From JOPF136 sp963773835 (lineage in GTDB: Bacteria > Acidobacteriota > Terriglobia > Acidiferrales > UBA7541), in assembly GCA_963773835.1 (NCBI GenBank), contig CAVZCQ010000001.1, forward strand, positions 1,528,919 through 1,592,918: a stretch of 64,000 nt of DNA, written 5' to 3'. The notes beneath the pieces are model-generated. The model was given only the letters and a program-made list of their open reading frames with translations, was not told the DNA's origin and did no database searches. The translations under genes were made by a program, and so were the position numbers. Below, one piece after another: positions 1 to 7,958 of the stretch (position 1 is its first letter; the number at the start of each line of letters is the position of its first letter).

Positions 1-64
1 CGAGTTCTGGTACTCTCGCCCCCACGAACTGCCCGAACCGTCAGGTGCTCGCAGGAGGTGGCCC

Positions 65-1228
65 ATGCGCCGCATATTGATTGCGTCGTCACTCGCGCTG
101 TGCGCGCTGCTGGGCGCGGGGCAGCCCGCGCAGGGACAGATCGGGAAGCAGGTACGGATCCCCGCGGGCTCGCCAGAAGACCACGCGCTGGCGGCAATTT
201 CTGCAGCACCCACGAACGCAGAAAAACTCGCGCTGCTGGACAAATTCATGGCGGATTTCGGGAAGGGCGACATGGCTCTGGCGGCCGAAGAGCAGTATGT
301 GGCCATTTACGCGGCGGAGAAACAGTACGACAAAGCATTCGAACATGCCGATAGGGGCCTGGCCGCAGATCCCGACAGCTACAGCATTGCCTATGCAGCG
401 TTCCGCGCGGCTCAGGAGAAGAGCGACGTGGAGCGCGAGTTTCGCTACGGGCTGGTGCTGGCCGCAATGGTGGCGCGTTACAAGGGGCAAGCCATGCCTG
501 CAGGGCAGGAACCGCGGGAGTGGGAGGCGCAGAAGAAGGAAACGCTCGCGGGGATTACCGACGCGATGAATTACGTGTCGGGCACGCTGTTCAATGCGGC
601 GCGCGGCGTGCAGGACCCGAAAGAGCAGGCCGCGCTGCTGGAGCGCTTCGCCGTCGCCTATGCCGATTCGCCGTATGCGGAGCAGGCGCAAACTCTGGTG
701 GCGGACAGTTACCGCCGCATGCACGAATACGCGAAGATGACCACGTTCGCGCGACAGGTGCTGGAGAAGGACCCCGGGAACGTGGGCATGCTGCTGTTGC
801 TGGCGGATGACGGGAGCGAACGGGGAGTGAACCTGAACCAGGCGGACGAATACGCGCACAGAGCGCTGGAACAGGTCGAAAAAGAGCAGAAACCCGCCGG
901 AGTCACCGACGAGCAGTGGACGCAGAGGATTGCCATACAACAGGGAATCGCTTGGACGTCCATCGGGCAGGTGGCCATCGAAAAGAAAAACAATACTGAG
1001 GCGCTGGAGGCGTTCCGGAAAGCAGCGCCGCTGCTGAAGAGTCAGGCGTTCCTCTATGCGCGGAACCAGTACCGGATGGGGTTCGCGTTGCTGAACCTGA
1101 AGCGCGTGGCGGAAGCGCAGACGGCGCTGGCGGAGGCGGCATCACTCGATACTCCCTACCGGCCGCTGGCTCAGGAAAAACTGAACAGCCTGGGGGCGGC
1201 TCCCGCGAAGAGGAAGAGAAAGCCGTAG
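65..1228 (+). CDS. Secreted tetratricopeptide-repeat protein
   Basis: Encodes 387 aa. The N-terminus is a typical signal peptide (MRR, then a hydrophobic stretch of about 16 residues ending AQG), so the protein should be exported. The rest is alanine-rich helical sequence. Helix-pair spacing around residues 60-110 and 200-330 looks like degenerate TPRs, for instance the segments beginning EQYVAIYAAEKQYDKAFEHA and TEALEAFRKAAPLLKSQAFL. The tail is very basic (KRKRKP). The start is supported by an AGGAGGTG ribosome site at 53-60, 4 nt before ATG. Its role is probably protein-protein scaffolding in the periplasm; no enzyme motif is visible. A stem-loop lies about 60 bp after the stop. Confidence 0.8.
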   Translation: MRRILIASSLALCALLGAGQPAQGQIGKQVRIPAGSPEDHALAAISAAPTNAEKLALLDKFMADFGKGDMALAAEEQYVAIYAAEKQYDKAFEHADRGLAADPDSYSIAYAAFRAAQEKSDVEREFRYGLVLAAMVARYKGQAMPAGQEPREWEAQKKETLAGITDAMNYVSGTLFNAARGVQDPKEQAALLERFAVAYADSPYAEQAQTLVADSYRRMHEYAKMTTFARQVLEKDPGNVGMLLLLADDGSERGVNLNQADEYAHRALEQVEKEQKPAGVTDEQWTQRIAIQQGIAWTSIGQVAIEKKNNTEALEAFRKAAPLLKSQAFLYARNQYRMGFALLNLKRVAEAQTALAEAASLDTPYRPLAQEKLNSLGAAPAKRKRKP

Positions 1229-1288
1229 ATGGGGATGCGCAGGGAGCGGCGCATTTTCGCGGCAGGATTTTCGGGATGAACTAATAGC

Positions 1289-1309
1289 GGGCACGGCGAT
1301 GCCGTGCCC
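1289..1309. terminator. Perfect 9-bp hairpin, terminator-like
   Basis: GGGCACGGC and GCCGTGCCC are exact inverted copies around a GAT loop. The hairpin lies between the TPR gene and the peptidase-like gene. There is no T-run, so it may be a dispersed intergenic palindrome rather than a true intrinsic terminator. Confidence 0.5.
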
Positions 1310-1442
1310 CTGCGGGCGTTGTCACCACTGCTGCCGCGGCGCCCGCATTGGACCTCGCACCATGAAACGCGCGGCGGAAGCGGCGCATCCATCGAAGACA
1401 GTGTCGCAAACCGAGCAAACGCCGGGGCACAGAACCGCGCGC

Positions 1443-2444
1443 ATGAGCGGTCGAGTGCTGTTCTTTGCGAGCGTGCTGGGGGTCCTGGCGGCGGGCGCGC
1501 ACGCGTTCTCAGGGATGGCGGAGCGGCCGGGGTACGAGCGCGGGGGAAACGGAAGTGAGAATGTCGCAGAATCGCGGCAGCTCGAGATCGGCGGCGCGAT
1601 CCTTACGGTGAATCTGGCCGCGGGGCGCACGGACGTGGCTCCGCAGCGGCTTTTTGCCTGGGTGACGCGCGCCGCCCGCGCTGTGGCCATGTATTACAGC
1701 GGTTTTCCGGTGAGCCGGGCGGAGGTGAACGTAAGGCCATCCCCGGGGCGCGACGGAGTGTTCCACGGCTTCACGTTTTTGCCGGATTCCGGGATCCTCA
1801 CCACGCGGATTTCCGTCGGCGAACACACCCGTGAAACCGAGCTGGCGAGCGACTGGATGATGACGCACGAACTGGTCCACATGGCGTTTCCTTCGATGGC
1901 GGAAGAGCATCACTGGATCGAGGAGGGAATCGCCACCTACGTGGAACCCATCGCGCGCGCACAAGACGGACAGATTCCGGTGAGTTCCGTGTGGCAGCAA
2001 CTGGTGGATGGACTGCCGAAAGGCGAGCCGGAACCTGGCGATGAGGGATTGGACCACACGCACACCTGGGGGCGCACGTACTGGGGAGGGGCCCTGTACT
2101 GCCTGATGGCCGACGTGGGAATCCGGGAGGCGACGAGCAACCGCATGGGCCTCGAGGACGCACTGAGGGGCATCGTGGCGGCGGGCGGGTCAATGGAAAA
2201 GGAGTGGAACATCGAGCGGGCGCTGGAAACGGGAGACAAAGCCACGGGCACGAAAGTGCTGATGAACCTCTACGGGAAAATGAAAGCGGCGCCGGCTTCG
2301 GTGGATCTGGCGCAGTTGTGGCGGGAATTGGGCGTGGAGAACAGAAGCGGCACCGTGTCGTTCCAGGATAATGCGCCGCTGGCGGCGATTCGCCGTGCGA
2401 TTACGGAGACGCCGCGGGCGAGGCTGGCGCCGGTGAAACCCTAA
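1443..2444 (+). CDS. Secreted gluzincin-type metallopeptidase-like protein
   Basis: Encodes 333 aa from ATG 1443. This start gives a clean signal peptide (MSGRVLFFASVLGVLAAGAHA). In-frame ATGs at 1362 and 1299 would put 27-48 unlikely residues in front, and no start has a clear ribosome site. The zinc motif HELVH is at residues 142-146, followed by WIEEGIATYVEP, where a Glu at residue 160-161 is the expected third ligand. This pattern is that of the peptidase MA-like superfamily. It is therefore probably an exported zinc protease acting outside the cytoplasm; the substrate is unknown. The C-terminal third shows no recognisable domain. Confidence 0.75.
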   Translation: MSGRVLFFASVLGVLAAGAHAFSGMAERPGYERGGNGSENVAESRQLEIGGAILTVNLAAGRTDVAPQRLFAWVTRAARAVAMYYSGFPVSRAEVNVRPSPGRDGVFHGFTFLPDSGILTTRISVGEHTRETELASDWMMTHELVHMAFPSMAEEHHWIEEGIATYVEPIARAQDGQIPVSSVWQQLVDGLPKGEPEPGDEGLDHTHTWGRTYWGGALYCLMADVGIREATSNRMGLEDALRGIVAAGGSMEKEWNIERALETGDKATGTKVLMNLYGKMKAAPASVDLAQLWRELGVENRSGTVSFQDNAPLAAIRRAITETPRARLAPVKP

Positions 2445-2447
2445 AGA

Positions 2448-2495
2448 GTGAAAATCGAAAAACGAAAAACGAAAATCGAAAGACGAAAGACGGAG
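2448..2495 (+). repeat. Purine-rich short tandem repeat after the peptidase gene
   Basis: The stretch repeats the unit (A/T)CGAAA(A/G) about six times with slight variation, on the plus strand, between the convergent peptidase and MOSC genes. It is low-complexity and almost free of C-runs, unlike its surroundings. Function unknown; slippage-prone spacer is the simplest reading. Confidence 0.55.
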
Positions 2496-2528
2496 ATCGA
2501 TATACATCAGTGTAGAGGTAGTGTGCCG

Positions 2529-3323
2529 CTATGCCAGAACAGTGACAGGGTCGCCGATGCGGAGTGTGCCAGGGGCGGCGGCAACGAGGTTCCAGCCGAA
2601 AAATATGTCGCTGTTGCGGCGGCGGAAGGTCGCCAGAGTACGCATAGGTTCTCGGCCCATTTCACCGGTTTCGGGGTTCACGGTGGGAATGGAGCAGCGC
2701 GCGCAGGGTTTGGCGAGGCTGAATTCCACTTCACCGACGCGGACTTTGCGCCAGGCGTCTTCGGCAAACGGCTCGGCACCCTCGATGACGAGATTGGGGC
2801 GGAAACGACGCATCTGGACGGGTTCGTCGAGGCGGCGGTTCAAATCGTCGAGCGAACCCTGGTTGATGAGCAGCAGCGGGAAACCGTCGGCGAGGCTGAC
2901 ACTCACGCCCTTCGCGGCGTAAATGCGGTTGACCTGGCGGAAGGAGTCATCGGGCTGATAGACGAGCCGGCACGGCGCGCCGAGGAATTGCGTGAACCAG
3001 CCGTGCGCGGAATCGGCGGCGAGCTGGACATCCACATCGTCGTCGAACAGGCGAGCCAGCAGGCGCTGCCCATTGCCGGGGAAGGGAATCGGGACCTGCA
3101 ACGGCTGCATCCCCGGAGCCGAGCAGGCCAGTTCGCCCGAGCCGTTGTCTACTGAGATGAGCGCCATTCGCGGGAGGTCGCGCTGGGAGAGCATGACGCC
3201 GCGCTCGTCGATGAGCATCCAGCGGCGGTCGCCGGCGGGGCCGCGGGAGTCGAGCGGCATTTCGCGGAGGGGGATCCCGCGCGCCGATTTCAGCGGATAA
3301 ATGTGGAGTTCGGTGACTTTCAT
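2529..3323 (-). CDS. MOSC domain protein, YcbX-like
   Basis: Encodes 264 aa from ATG 3323. The N-terminus (MKVTELHIYPLKSARGI) is the classic MOSC N-terminal beta-barrel start. The C-terminal MOSC domain carries the conserved KPCARC segment, then a TVNPETGEMGREPMRTL-type stretch and an IFFGWNL motif. MOSC proteins of the YcbX group use molybdenum cofactor to reduce N-hydroxylated compounds; the catalytic Cys is probably in the CARC segment. The frame is open upstream to 3608, but that extension has no family similarity. Divergent from the DUF488 gene, with about 100 bp between them. Confidence 0.85.
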   Translation of the reverse strand: MKVTELHIYPLKSARGIPLREMPLDSRGPAGDRRWMLIDERGVMLSQRDLPRMALISVDNGSGELACSAPGMQPLQVPIPFPGNGQRLLARLFDDDVDVQLAADSAHGWFTQFLGAPCRLVYQPDDSFRQVNRIYAAKGVSVSLADGFPLLLINQGSLDDLNRRLDEPVQMRRFRPNLVIEGAEPFAEDAWRKVRVGEVEFSLAKPCARCSIPTVNPETGEMGREPMRTLATFRRRNSDIFFGWNLVAAAPGTLRIGDPVTVLA

Positions 3324-3426
3324 TTGGCGGACTCGCGAACATGCTACGCGAGGCTGCGTATGGTGCAAAGAGACAATCCGGCCTGCGCGTTGCCGGGCGG
3401 CGGCGACAGCGCCTAAAGTGGACGGC

Positions 3427-4041
3427 GTGAAGAGCGGAGCAATAAGAAAACGCACGGCACAGCGGGCACCGGCGCGGACGGTTGTGTTCATCGTGGGGCA
3501 TTCCACGCGAACGATTGAGGAGTTTCTGGGCCTGCTGCGGGCCCACGGAATCCGGCTGCTGGTGGATGTGCGCACGGTGCCGCGGTCGCGGCACAATCCG
3601 CAGTTCAATCAGGAGGCGCTGCGAGGCGCCCTGCGCAGGGCGCGGATCGGGTACCGGCACATGAAAGGATTGGGCGGGCTGCGGCATGCGCGAAAAGACT
3701 CGCCCAATGGCGCGTGGCGCAACGCGAGTTTTCGCGGATTTGCAGATTACATGCAGACGCCGGAATTCGTGGAGAACCTGGAGCGCGTGATCGAGTTCGC
3801 GCGGCGCAGCCCGGCAGCGTTGATGTGCGCTGAGGCGGTTCCCTGGCGGTGCCACAGGTCGTTGATTGCGGACGCGCTGCTCGCGCGCCGAATCCGCGTG
3901 GAGGAGCTGAGCAGCCTGTCGTCAACGCGGCCGCATACGCTCACGCCCTGGGCGCGAGTGCGAGGGAGGCGGGTGGACTACCCTGCGGAAGGGGAAAGCA
4001 CCTCGTCGCAAGGGCCGGCGCAGAGAAAAAACGCCGGCTAG
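3427..4041 (+). CDS. DUF488 family protein
   Basis: Encodes 204 aa from GTG 3427 (GTG 3418 is also possible; neither has a strong ribosome site). The family pattern is clear: VGHSTRTIEEFLGLL near the N-terminus, VDVRTVPRSRHNPQFN, and CAEAVPWRCHRSLIAD in the C-terminal half with the conserved Cys and His. DUF488 proteins are small cytoplasmic proteins of unknown biochemical role. The C-terminal 30 residues are low-complexity. The stop codon falls inside the loop of a hairpin. Confidence 0.85.
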   Translation: MKSGAIRKRTAQRAPARTVVFIVGHSTRTIEEFLGLLRAHGIRLLVDVRTVPRSRHNPQFNQEALRGALRRARIGYRHMKGLGGLRHARKDSPNGAWRNASFRGFADYMQTPEFVENLERVIEFARRSPAALMCAEAVPWRCHRSLIADALLARRIRVEELSSLSSTRPHTLTPWARVRGRRVDYPAEGESTSSQGPAQRKNAG

Positions 4042-4050
4042 AAGCCGGCG
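4032..4050. terminator. Hairpin enclosing the DUF488 stop codon
   Basis: CGCCGGC and GCCGGCG form a 7-bp stem with a TAGAA loop. The loop contains the TAG stop of the DUF488 gene (4039-4041). An A-run precedes it. It could end transcription or slow ribosome release. The layout resembles short dispersed palindromes often seen between genes in this kind of genome. Confidence 0.5.
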
Positions 4051-4107
4051 CTACCACACGTGCGAGGTGCGCGAGAGGCGCGGGATTGGATAGAATTATC
4101 GCCGCCG

Positions 4108-4548
4108 ATGCCACCGCCAGCGCCACGACCGCGAGTCTTGATCCTGGGCGCGCAGAACTCCGCGCGGAGCCAGATGGGAGAGGCCATCCTGCGGCATGTG
4201 GCCGGAGATTTGATTCAGGTGGTGAGCGCGGGGATACGGGCGGGTACCGTTGAACCGCTGGCACTTGAAGCGCTGCGCGAGGCGGAGGTGGACACCGCGG
4301 GGCTGCGGTCGAAATCGGTGGAGGAATTCAGCGGGCAGGAGTTCGAGGCGGTCATCACGGTGTGCGACCAGGCTCGCGAGGCGTGTCCCGTGTTCCCGGG
4401 GCGCGGAGTACGCGTGCATTACAGCATTCCAGACCCGGCTGCAGTGGAAGGGACGCCGGATGAGCGGCTGGAGGCGTTCCGGCGCACGCGGGACCTGCTG
4501 TTTTCGTGCCTGTGCGAATTCGTGACCGTGCTGGTGGGGCCGGGCTAG
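4108..4548 (+). CDS. ArsC / low-MW tyrosine phosphatase fold protein lacking the nucleophilic Cys
   Basis: Encodes 146 aa. The start at ATG 4108 puts the P-loop 10 residues in, as in the family; the frame is open to 4060. The phosphate-binding loop normally reads C-x5-R (VCxxNSAR). Here it is LGAQNSARSQMGEAIL, with Gly14 (GGC, 4147-4149) at the catalytic Cys position while Arg20 is kept. Downstream TVCDQAREACPVFPG keeps the two Cys that act as the redox relay in thioredoxin-coupled arsenate reductases, and IPDPA keeps the acid loop. As read, it should bind an oxyanion but not form a cysteinyl intermediate. Lies 21 bp before thiS; it could be regulatory, or the change could be an error. Confidence 0.8.
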   Translation: MPPPAPRPRVLILGAQNSARSQMGEAILRHVAGDLIQVVSAGIRAGTVEPLALEALREAEVDTAGLRSKSVEEFSGQEFEAVITVCDQAREACPVFPGRGVRVHYSIPDPAAVEGTPDERLEAFRRTRDLLFSCLCEFVTVLVGPG

Positions 4549-4569
4549 CAGAGGCGGCGCAAAGGGGCG

Positions 4570-4770
4570 ATGCAGATTCACTTGAATGGCGAGGGACGCG
4601 ATGTTCCGGATGGCCTGAACGTGATCACGCTGCTGGCGCATTTGGGGTTGAATCCTGCACGCGTGGCGATCGAGCGAAACCTGGAGATCCTGCCGCGGGG
4701 GCGGTGGACTTCCACGGCAGTCGCGGAAGGCGACCGTTTCGAGATTGTGCAGTTCGTGGGAGGCGGGTGA
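4570..4770 (+). CDS. thiS: Sulfur carrier protein ThiS
   Basis: Encodes 66 aa with the beta-grasp (ubiquitin-like) pattern of ThiS: MQIHLNGE at the N-terminus, a central VAIERNLEILPRGRW segment, and the required C-terminal diglycine, here FVGGG. ThiS is adenylated by ThiF at this tail and carries the thiocarboxylate used to build the thiazole of thiamine. No thiG, thiF or thiO lies nearby and no TPP riboswitch elements were seen upstream. It is 21 bp downstream of the ArsC-like gene and probably co-transcribed with it. Confidence 0.85.
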   Translation: MQIHLNGEGRDVPDGLNVITLLAHLGLNPARVAIERNLEILPRGRWTSTAVAEGDRFEIVQFVGGG

Positions 4771-4795
4771 ACTCTGGCAATGGCTGTCTCCGCCG

Positions 4796-5200
4796 CTACC
4801 GGCGGGAGCGCGCAGCCAGATACCGCTTCCACGGCATCCAATAGTACTTCGGCCAGCCTTTCCTTACGCCAGCGTGATCTTGCACCGGGACGTTGACGTG
4901 GACCAGGTCGACCCGCGTCCTTGTTGCGACCGGAGTGAAACACATCACGAGAATCGAATCCGGGTCGGCGGGCTTGAACATCACGGAACGCCAGGACTGG
5001 ACAATCATCTTGCCCGGCACGAGCAGGAGAGTGGCGCCGGAGAGCGCGCCGTTCCAGGCGGTGAATCGTCCACCCACTTTGCGGCTCATGCGTGCCGCGC
5101 CACCGGTCGCAGCGGAATGCTTCCTCGAGTCCATGTACATCTCGTAGAGAGTTTTCGGGGAGGCTTTGAAGACGATGGACTGCTGGATTGGCTGTGTCAT
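4796..5200 (-). CDS. SRPBCC / AHSA1-like domain protein
   Basis: Encodes 134 aa from ATG 5200, chosen because GGGAGG lies 4 nt upstream; an in-frame ATG at 5215 would add five residues. The pattern QSIVFKASPKTLYEMYMDSR followed by GGRFTAWNG, then LLVPGKMIVQSWR and VDLVHVNVP is that of the START/SRPBCC fold, which binds hydrophobic ligands in a deep cavity. The end, KGWPKYYWMPWKRYL, is the usual C-terminal helix. Cytoplasmic; ligand unknown. Confidence 0.8.
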   Translation of the reverse strand: MTQPIQQSIVFKASPKTLYEMYMDSRKHSAATGGAARMSRKVGGRFTAWNGALSGATLLLVPGKMIVQSWRSVMFKPADPDSILVMCFTPVATRTRVDLVHVNVPVQDHAGVRKGWPKYYWMPWKRYLAARSRR

Positions 5201-5289
5201 GGGGCCTCCCGGCAATTACGCGATTGCGCGCTGCCGTCTAAATGATCCCCGAGCCTACTCCCAAGCGTGGAATGGTCGCAATCCCACGG

Positions 5290-5343
5290 CATGGAAACTA
5301 CCAAGTCGCGGGACTCAACGGACCGAGAGAGCAAGTTTCCATG
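5290..5343. repeat. 10-bp inverted repeat upstream of the aminotransferase gene
   Basis: CATGGAAACT (5290-5299) and AGTTTCCATG (5334-5343) are perfect inverted copies 34 nt apart, ending 57 bp before the aminotransferase start. It could form a long-loop hairpin in the leader or serve as a spaced operator. Nothing else is recognisable in the 200-bp gap between the divergent genes. Confidence 0.4.
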
Positions 5344-5400
5344 AACTGAGGCCCGGAATGCATCCTTCCCGCAAAGGCGCGCATCTGGAGAAGGAACGAG

Positions 5401-6762
5401 ATGAGCACCCCGGCTGTTTCCACCCAAACCCTGTCGCCGTATTCGGAGTTCGTCAACCCGCGCTGGGAAGAGCTTCTGGATCTGGTGGGAATGAACGTTC
5501 GCTACGAGCGCTGCCTCGGGGCGGAACTCTTCACGCGGGACGGCAGGCGCATCCTGGACTTTCTTTCCGGCTATTGCGTACACAATACGGGACACAACCA
5601 TCCGCACATCGTGGAGGCCCTCAAAGAGGAATTGGACCGGTGCGGCCCGGCGATGCTGCAGACGGACGTGCCCGAACTGGCCGGCGAGCTGGCACGGCGG
5701 CTTTGCGCGCTGGCCGGTGGCGGGCTGAACAAAGTGTACTTTGCCAGCTCGGGGAGCGAGGGAGTCGAGGCCGCGATCAAATTCTGCCGCGCGGCAACGG
5801 GCCGCGCCGGCCTGCTTTACGCGGAAGGCGGGTTCCACGGACTCACCTGCGGGGCCCTTTCGCTGATGAGCGACCCCTTCTGGCGCAAAGGATTCGGGCC
5901 CATGCTGCCGGGGACGGAATCAGTGCCCTTCGGTGATTTATCTGCGCTGGAAGAGAAGCTGAAGACGCGGAGGTTCGCCGGATTCATCACCGAGCCGGTG
6001 CAGTCCGAAGCGGGCATCCGGATCCCGCCCGCAGAATATTTTCCTGCGGCTGAGCGTCTCTGCAAACGATACGGGACGCTTCTTGTGATGGACGAGGTGC
6101 AGACCGGAATGTTCCGCACGGGTCCGTTCCTTGCCGCGCAACACCTTGCGACGCGGCCGGACATGGTGATCCTGGCGAAGGCGTTGAGCGGGGGCCTGAT
6201 CCCGTCCGGTGCGGTGCTGATGACGGATGAAATCTACGATTCCGTCTATTCCTCGCTGCAGCGGGCCATCGTGCATACGTCCACGTTCAGCGAGAACGGC
6301 CTGGCGATGCGTGCGGGACTGGCCACGCTGGACGTCCTGGAACAGGAGGGGCTGGGGCAGCGGGCAACCGCGGCAGGAGCGGAAATCCGGCGGCAACTTA
6401 GCGAGCAGCTCGCCCCCTTCGAGATGGTGAAGGAGGTCCGCGGAATCGGGCTGCTGTGCGGAATTGAGTTCGCCGCGCCGCGGGGACTCGGGCTGCGGGT
6501 GTCGTTCGAGGCATTTCGGAAGATTCACCCCGCCATGTTCGGGCAGTGCCTGGTGATGCGGCTTTTTCGCGACCGCGGGATCCTGGCGCAAATCTGCGGA
6601 AACAATTTTCTGGTGCTGAAAGTCGCGCCGCCACTGAACGTTTCCACCGAGCAGGTGGCGGAATTTGTGGCCGGAATGCGGGACACGGTGGCGTTCGTAC
6701 ACTCGTCGATGGGATTCTGGACCGAGGCCCTGCAACTGGTGCGCCGGGGCATCCGAATTTAG
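5401..6762 (+). CDS. Class III PLP-dependent aminotransferase
   Basis: Encodes 453 aa, with GGAGAAGGA just upstream of ATG. Fold-type I class III features are present: SGSEGVEAAIKFCRAATGR (cofactor phosphate region), EPVQSEAGI, MDEVQTGMFRTG with the PLP-binding Asp, and the Schiff-base lysine Lys260 in ILAKALSGGLIPSGA. It resembles acetylornithine/ornithine-type enzymes, but substrate cannot be assigned. Followed after 89 bp by a geranylgeranyl-reductase-like FAD enzyme and then a YceI lipocalin-like protein, so a role in lipid or isoprenoid modification is plausible but only inferred. Confidence 0.85.
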   Translation: MSTPAVSTQTLSPYSEFVNPRWEELLDLVGMNVRYERCLGAELFTRDGRRILDFLSGYCVHNTGHNHPHIVEALKEELDRCGPAMLQTDVPELAGELARRLCALAGGGLNKVYFASSGSEGVEAAIKFCRAATGRAGLLYAEGGFHGLTCGALSLMSDPFWRKGFGPMLPGTESVPFGDLSALEEKLKTRRFAGFITEPVQSEAGIRIPPAEYFPAAERLCKRYGTLLVMDEVQTGMFRTGPFLAAQHLATRPDMVILAKALSGGLIPSGAVLMTDEIYDSVYSSLQRAIVHTSTFSENGLAMRAGLATLDVLEQEGLGQRATAAGAEIRRQLSEQLAPFEMVKEVRGIGLLCGIEFAAPRGLGLRVSFEAFRKIHPAMFGQCLVMRLFRDRGILAQICGNNFLVLKVAPPLNVSTEQVAEFVAGMRDTVAFVHSSMGFWTEALQLVRRGIRI

Positions 6763-6851
6763 CCCGGCAGGGTGAGAAACCCGGCTACATGGCGAACGCC
6801 CAGCCCATCTAACAATCGCGCGCACTCACTGCTGGGAGCGGGAACTGAGCG

Positions 6852-7958
6852 ATGGCTGAGAGTACAGATGTATTTGTGATTGGCGGAGGGCCCGCAGGGC
6901 TCGCCGCGGCGATTGCCGCGCGGCGGAAGGGATTGCGGGTGACGCTGGCCGATCAAACGGCACCGGGGGCGGACAAAGCCTGCGGAGAAGGGCTGATGCC
7001 GGAAACGCTGGAGGCACTGCGCCGCCTGGGCGTCGAGATCCCCATGACCGCGGGGCGGCCGTTTCGGGGCATTCGCTTCCTCAATGGCAGCCAGGAGGTC
7101 GATGCAGGCTTTCCTGCGAGCCACGGGCTGGGCGTGAGACGCACGACCTTGCACGCGGTGTTGGCGGAGCATGCGGCCGGGTGTGGCGTCCAGTTGCTGT
7201 GGAGGAGCAGCCCCGCGGGAATTACACGCGCGGGGGTCCGGCTGGGACAGCGGGTGATCACCTCGAAGTGGATCGTGGCCGCTGACGGAGGGAATTCAAC
7301 GGCCCGGGCCTGGAGCGCGTTGGATCCCGTGCCGGCTTCCCAGCGGCGCTTCGGCTTCCGCCGGCATTATCGCGTTGCGCCGTGGACGGATCGGGTGGAA
7401 GTTCATTGGGGCGACGATTGCCAGTTCTACGTGACGCCTGTGGGGCCGCAGGAGGTGTGCGTGGCGCTGCTCTCGAGTTCGCCGCGACTGCGCATCGGCG
7501 AGGCACTTCCGGGGTTTCCGGCGCTGGCTGCGCGGCTGGCCTCGGCTGCAGCCGTCAGCCCGGAGCGCGGGGCCACTTGCACGACGACGCGCCTGCCGCG
7601 CGTGTACCGCGGACGCCTGGCGCTGGTGGGCGACGCATCCGGCGGAGTGGACCCTATCACCGGGCAGGGACTTTTCCTGGCGTTCTCGCAGGCGCTGGCG
7701 CTGGCGGAGGCATTCGCAGCGGAGAACCTGGCGCAGTATGAGGCGGCGCACCGGCGGCTGGCGCGGCGGCCCGCGTTCATGGCGCGGTTGATGCTGATGA
7801 TGGACGGACGGGCGAGATTGCGGCGCAGGGTCATGCGGATCTTTGCGGAGGAACCGCGGCTGTTCGCGCGAATGCTGGCGGTGCACGTGGGCTCGGCCAG
7901 TGCGGTGGATTACGCGGTAAACGGGCTGCAACTGGGCTGGCGGCTGGTGACGGCGTGA
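6852..7958 (+). CDS. FAD-dependent oxidoreductase, geranylgeranyl-reductase-like
   Basis: Encodes 368 aa. The N-terminal Rossmann motif is VFVIGGGPAGLAAAIAARRKG; the second FAD motif is LALVGDASGGVDPITGQGL around residue 257. KACGEGLMPETLEAL matches the segment seen in the geranylgeranyl reductase / p-hydroxybenzoate hydroxylase group, including the conserved Cys-Gly-Glu. Such enzymes reduce or hydroxylate isoprenoid or aromatic substrates at the membrane. The stop overlaps the start of the next gene in a GTGA quartet, so the two are translationally coupled. Confidence 0.85.
   Translation: MAESTDVFVIGGGPAGLAAAIAARRKGLRVTLADQTAPGADKACGEGLMPETLEALRRLGVEIPMTAGRPFRGIRFLNGSQEVDAGFPASHGLGVRRTTLHAVLAEHAAGCGVQLLWRSSPAGITRAGVRLGQRVITSKWIVAADGGNSTARAWSALDPVPASQRRFGFRRHYRVAPWTDRVEVHWGDDCQFYVTPVGPQEVCVALLSSSPRLRIGEALPGFPALAARLASAAAVSPERGATCTTTRLPRVYRGRLALVGDASGGVDPITGQGLFLAFSQALALAEAFAAENLAQYEAAHRRLARRPAFMARLMLMMDGRARLRRRVMRIFAEEPRLFARMLAVHVGSASAVDYAVNGLQLGWRLVTA

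Noticed and set aside
4570..4770. TPP riboswitch in front of thiS
   Set aside because: Only 21 bp separate it from the preceding gene and no thi-box elements are seen upstream.
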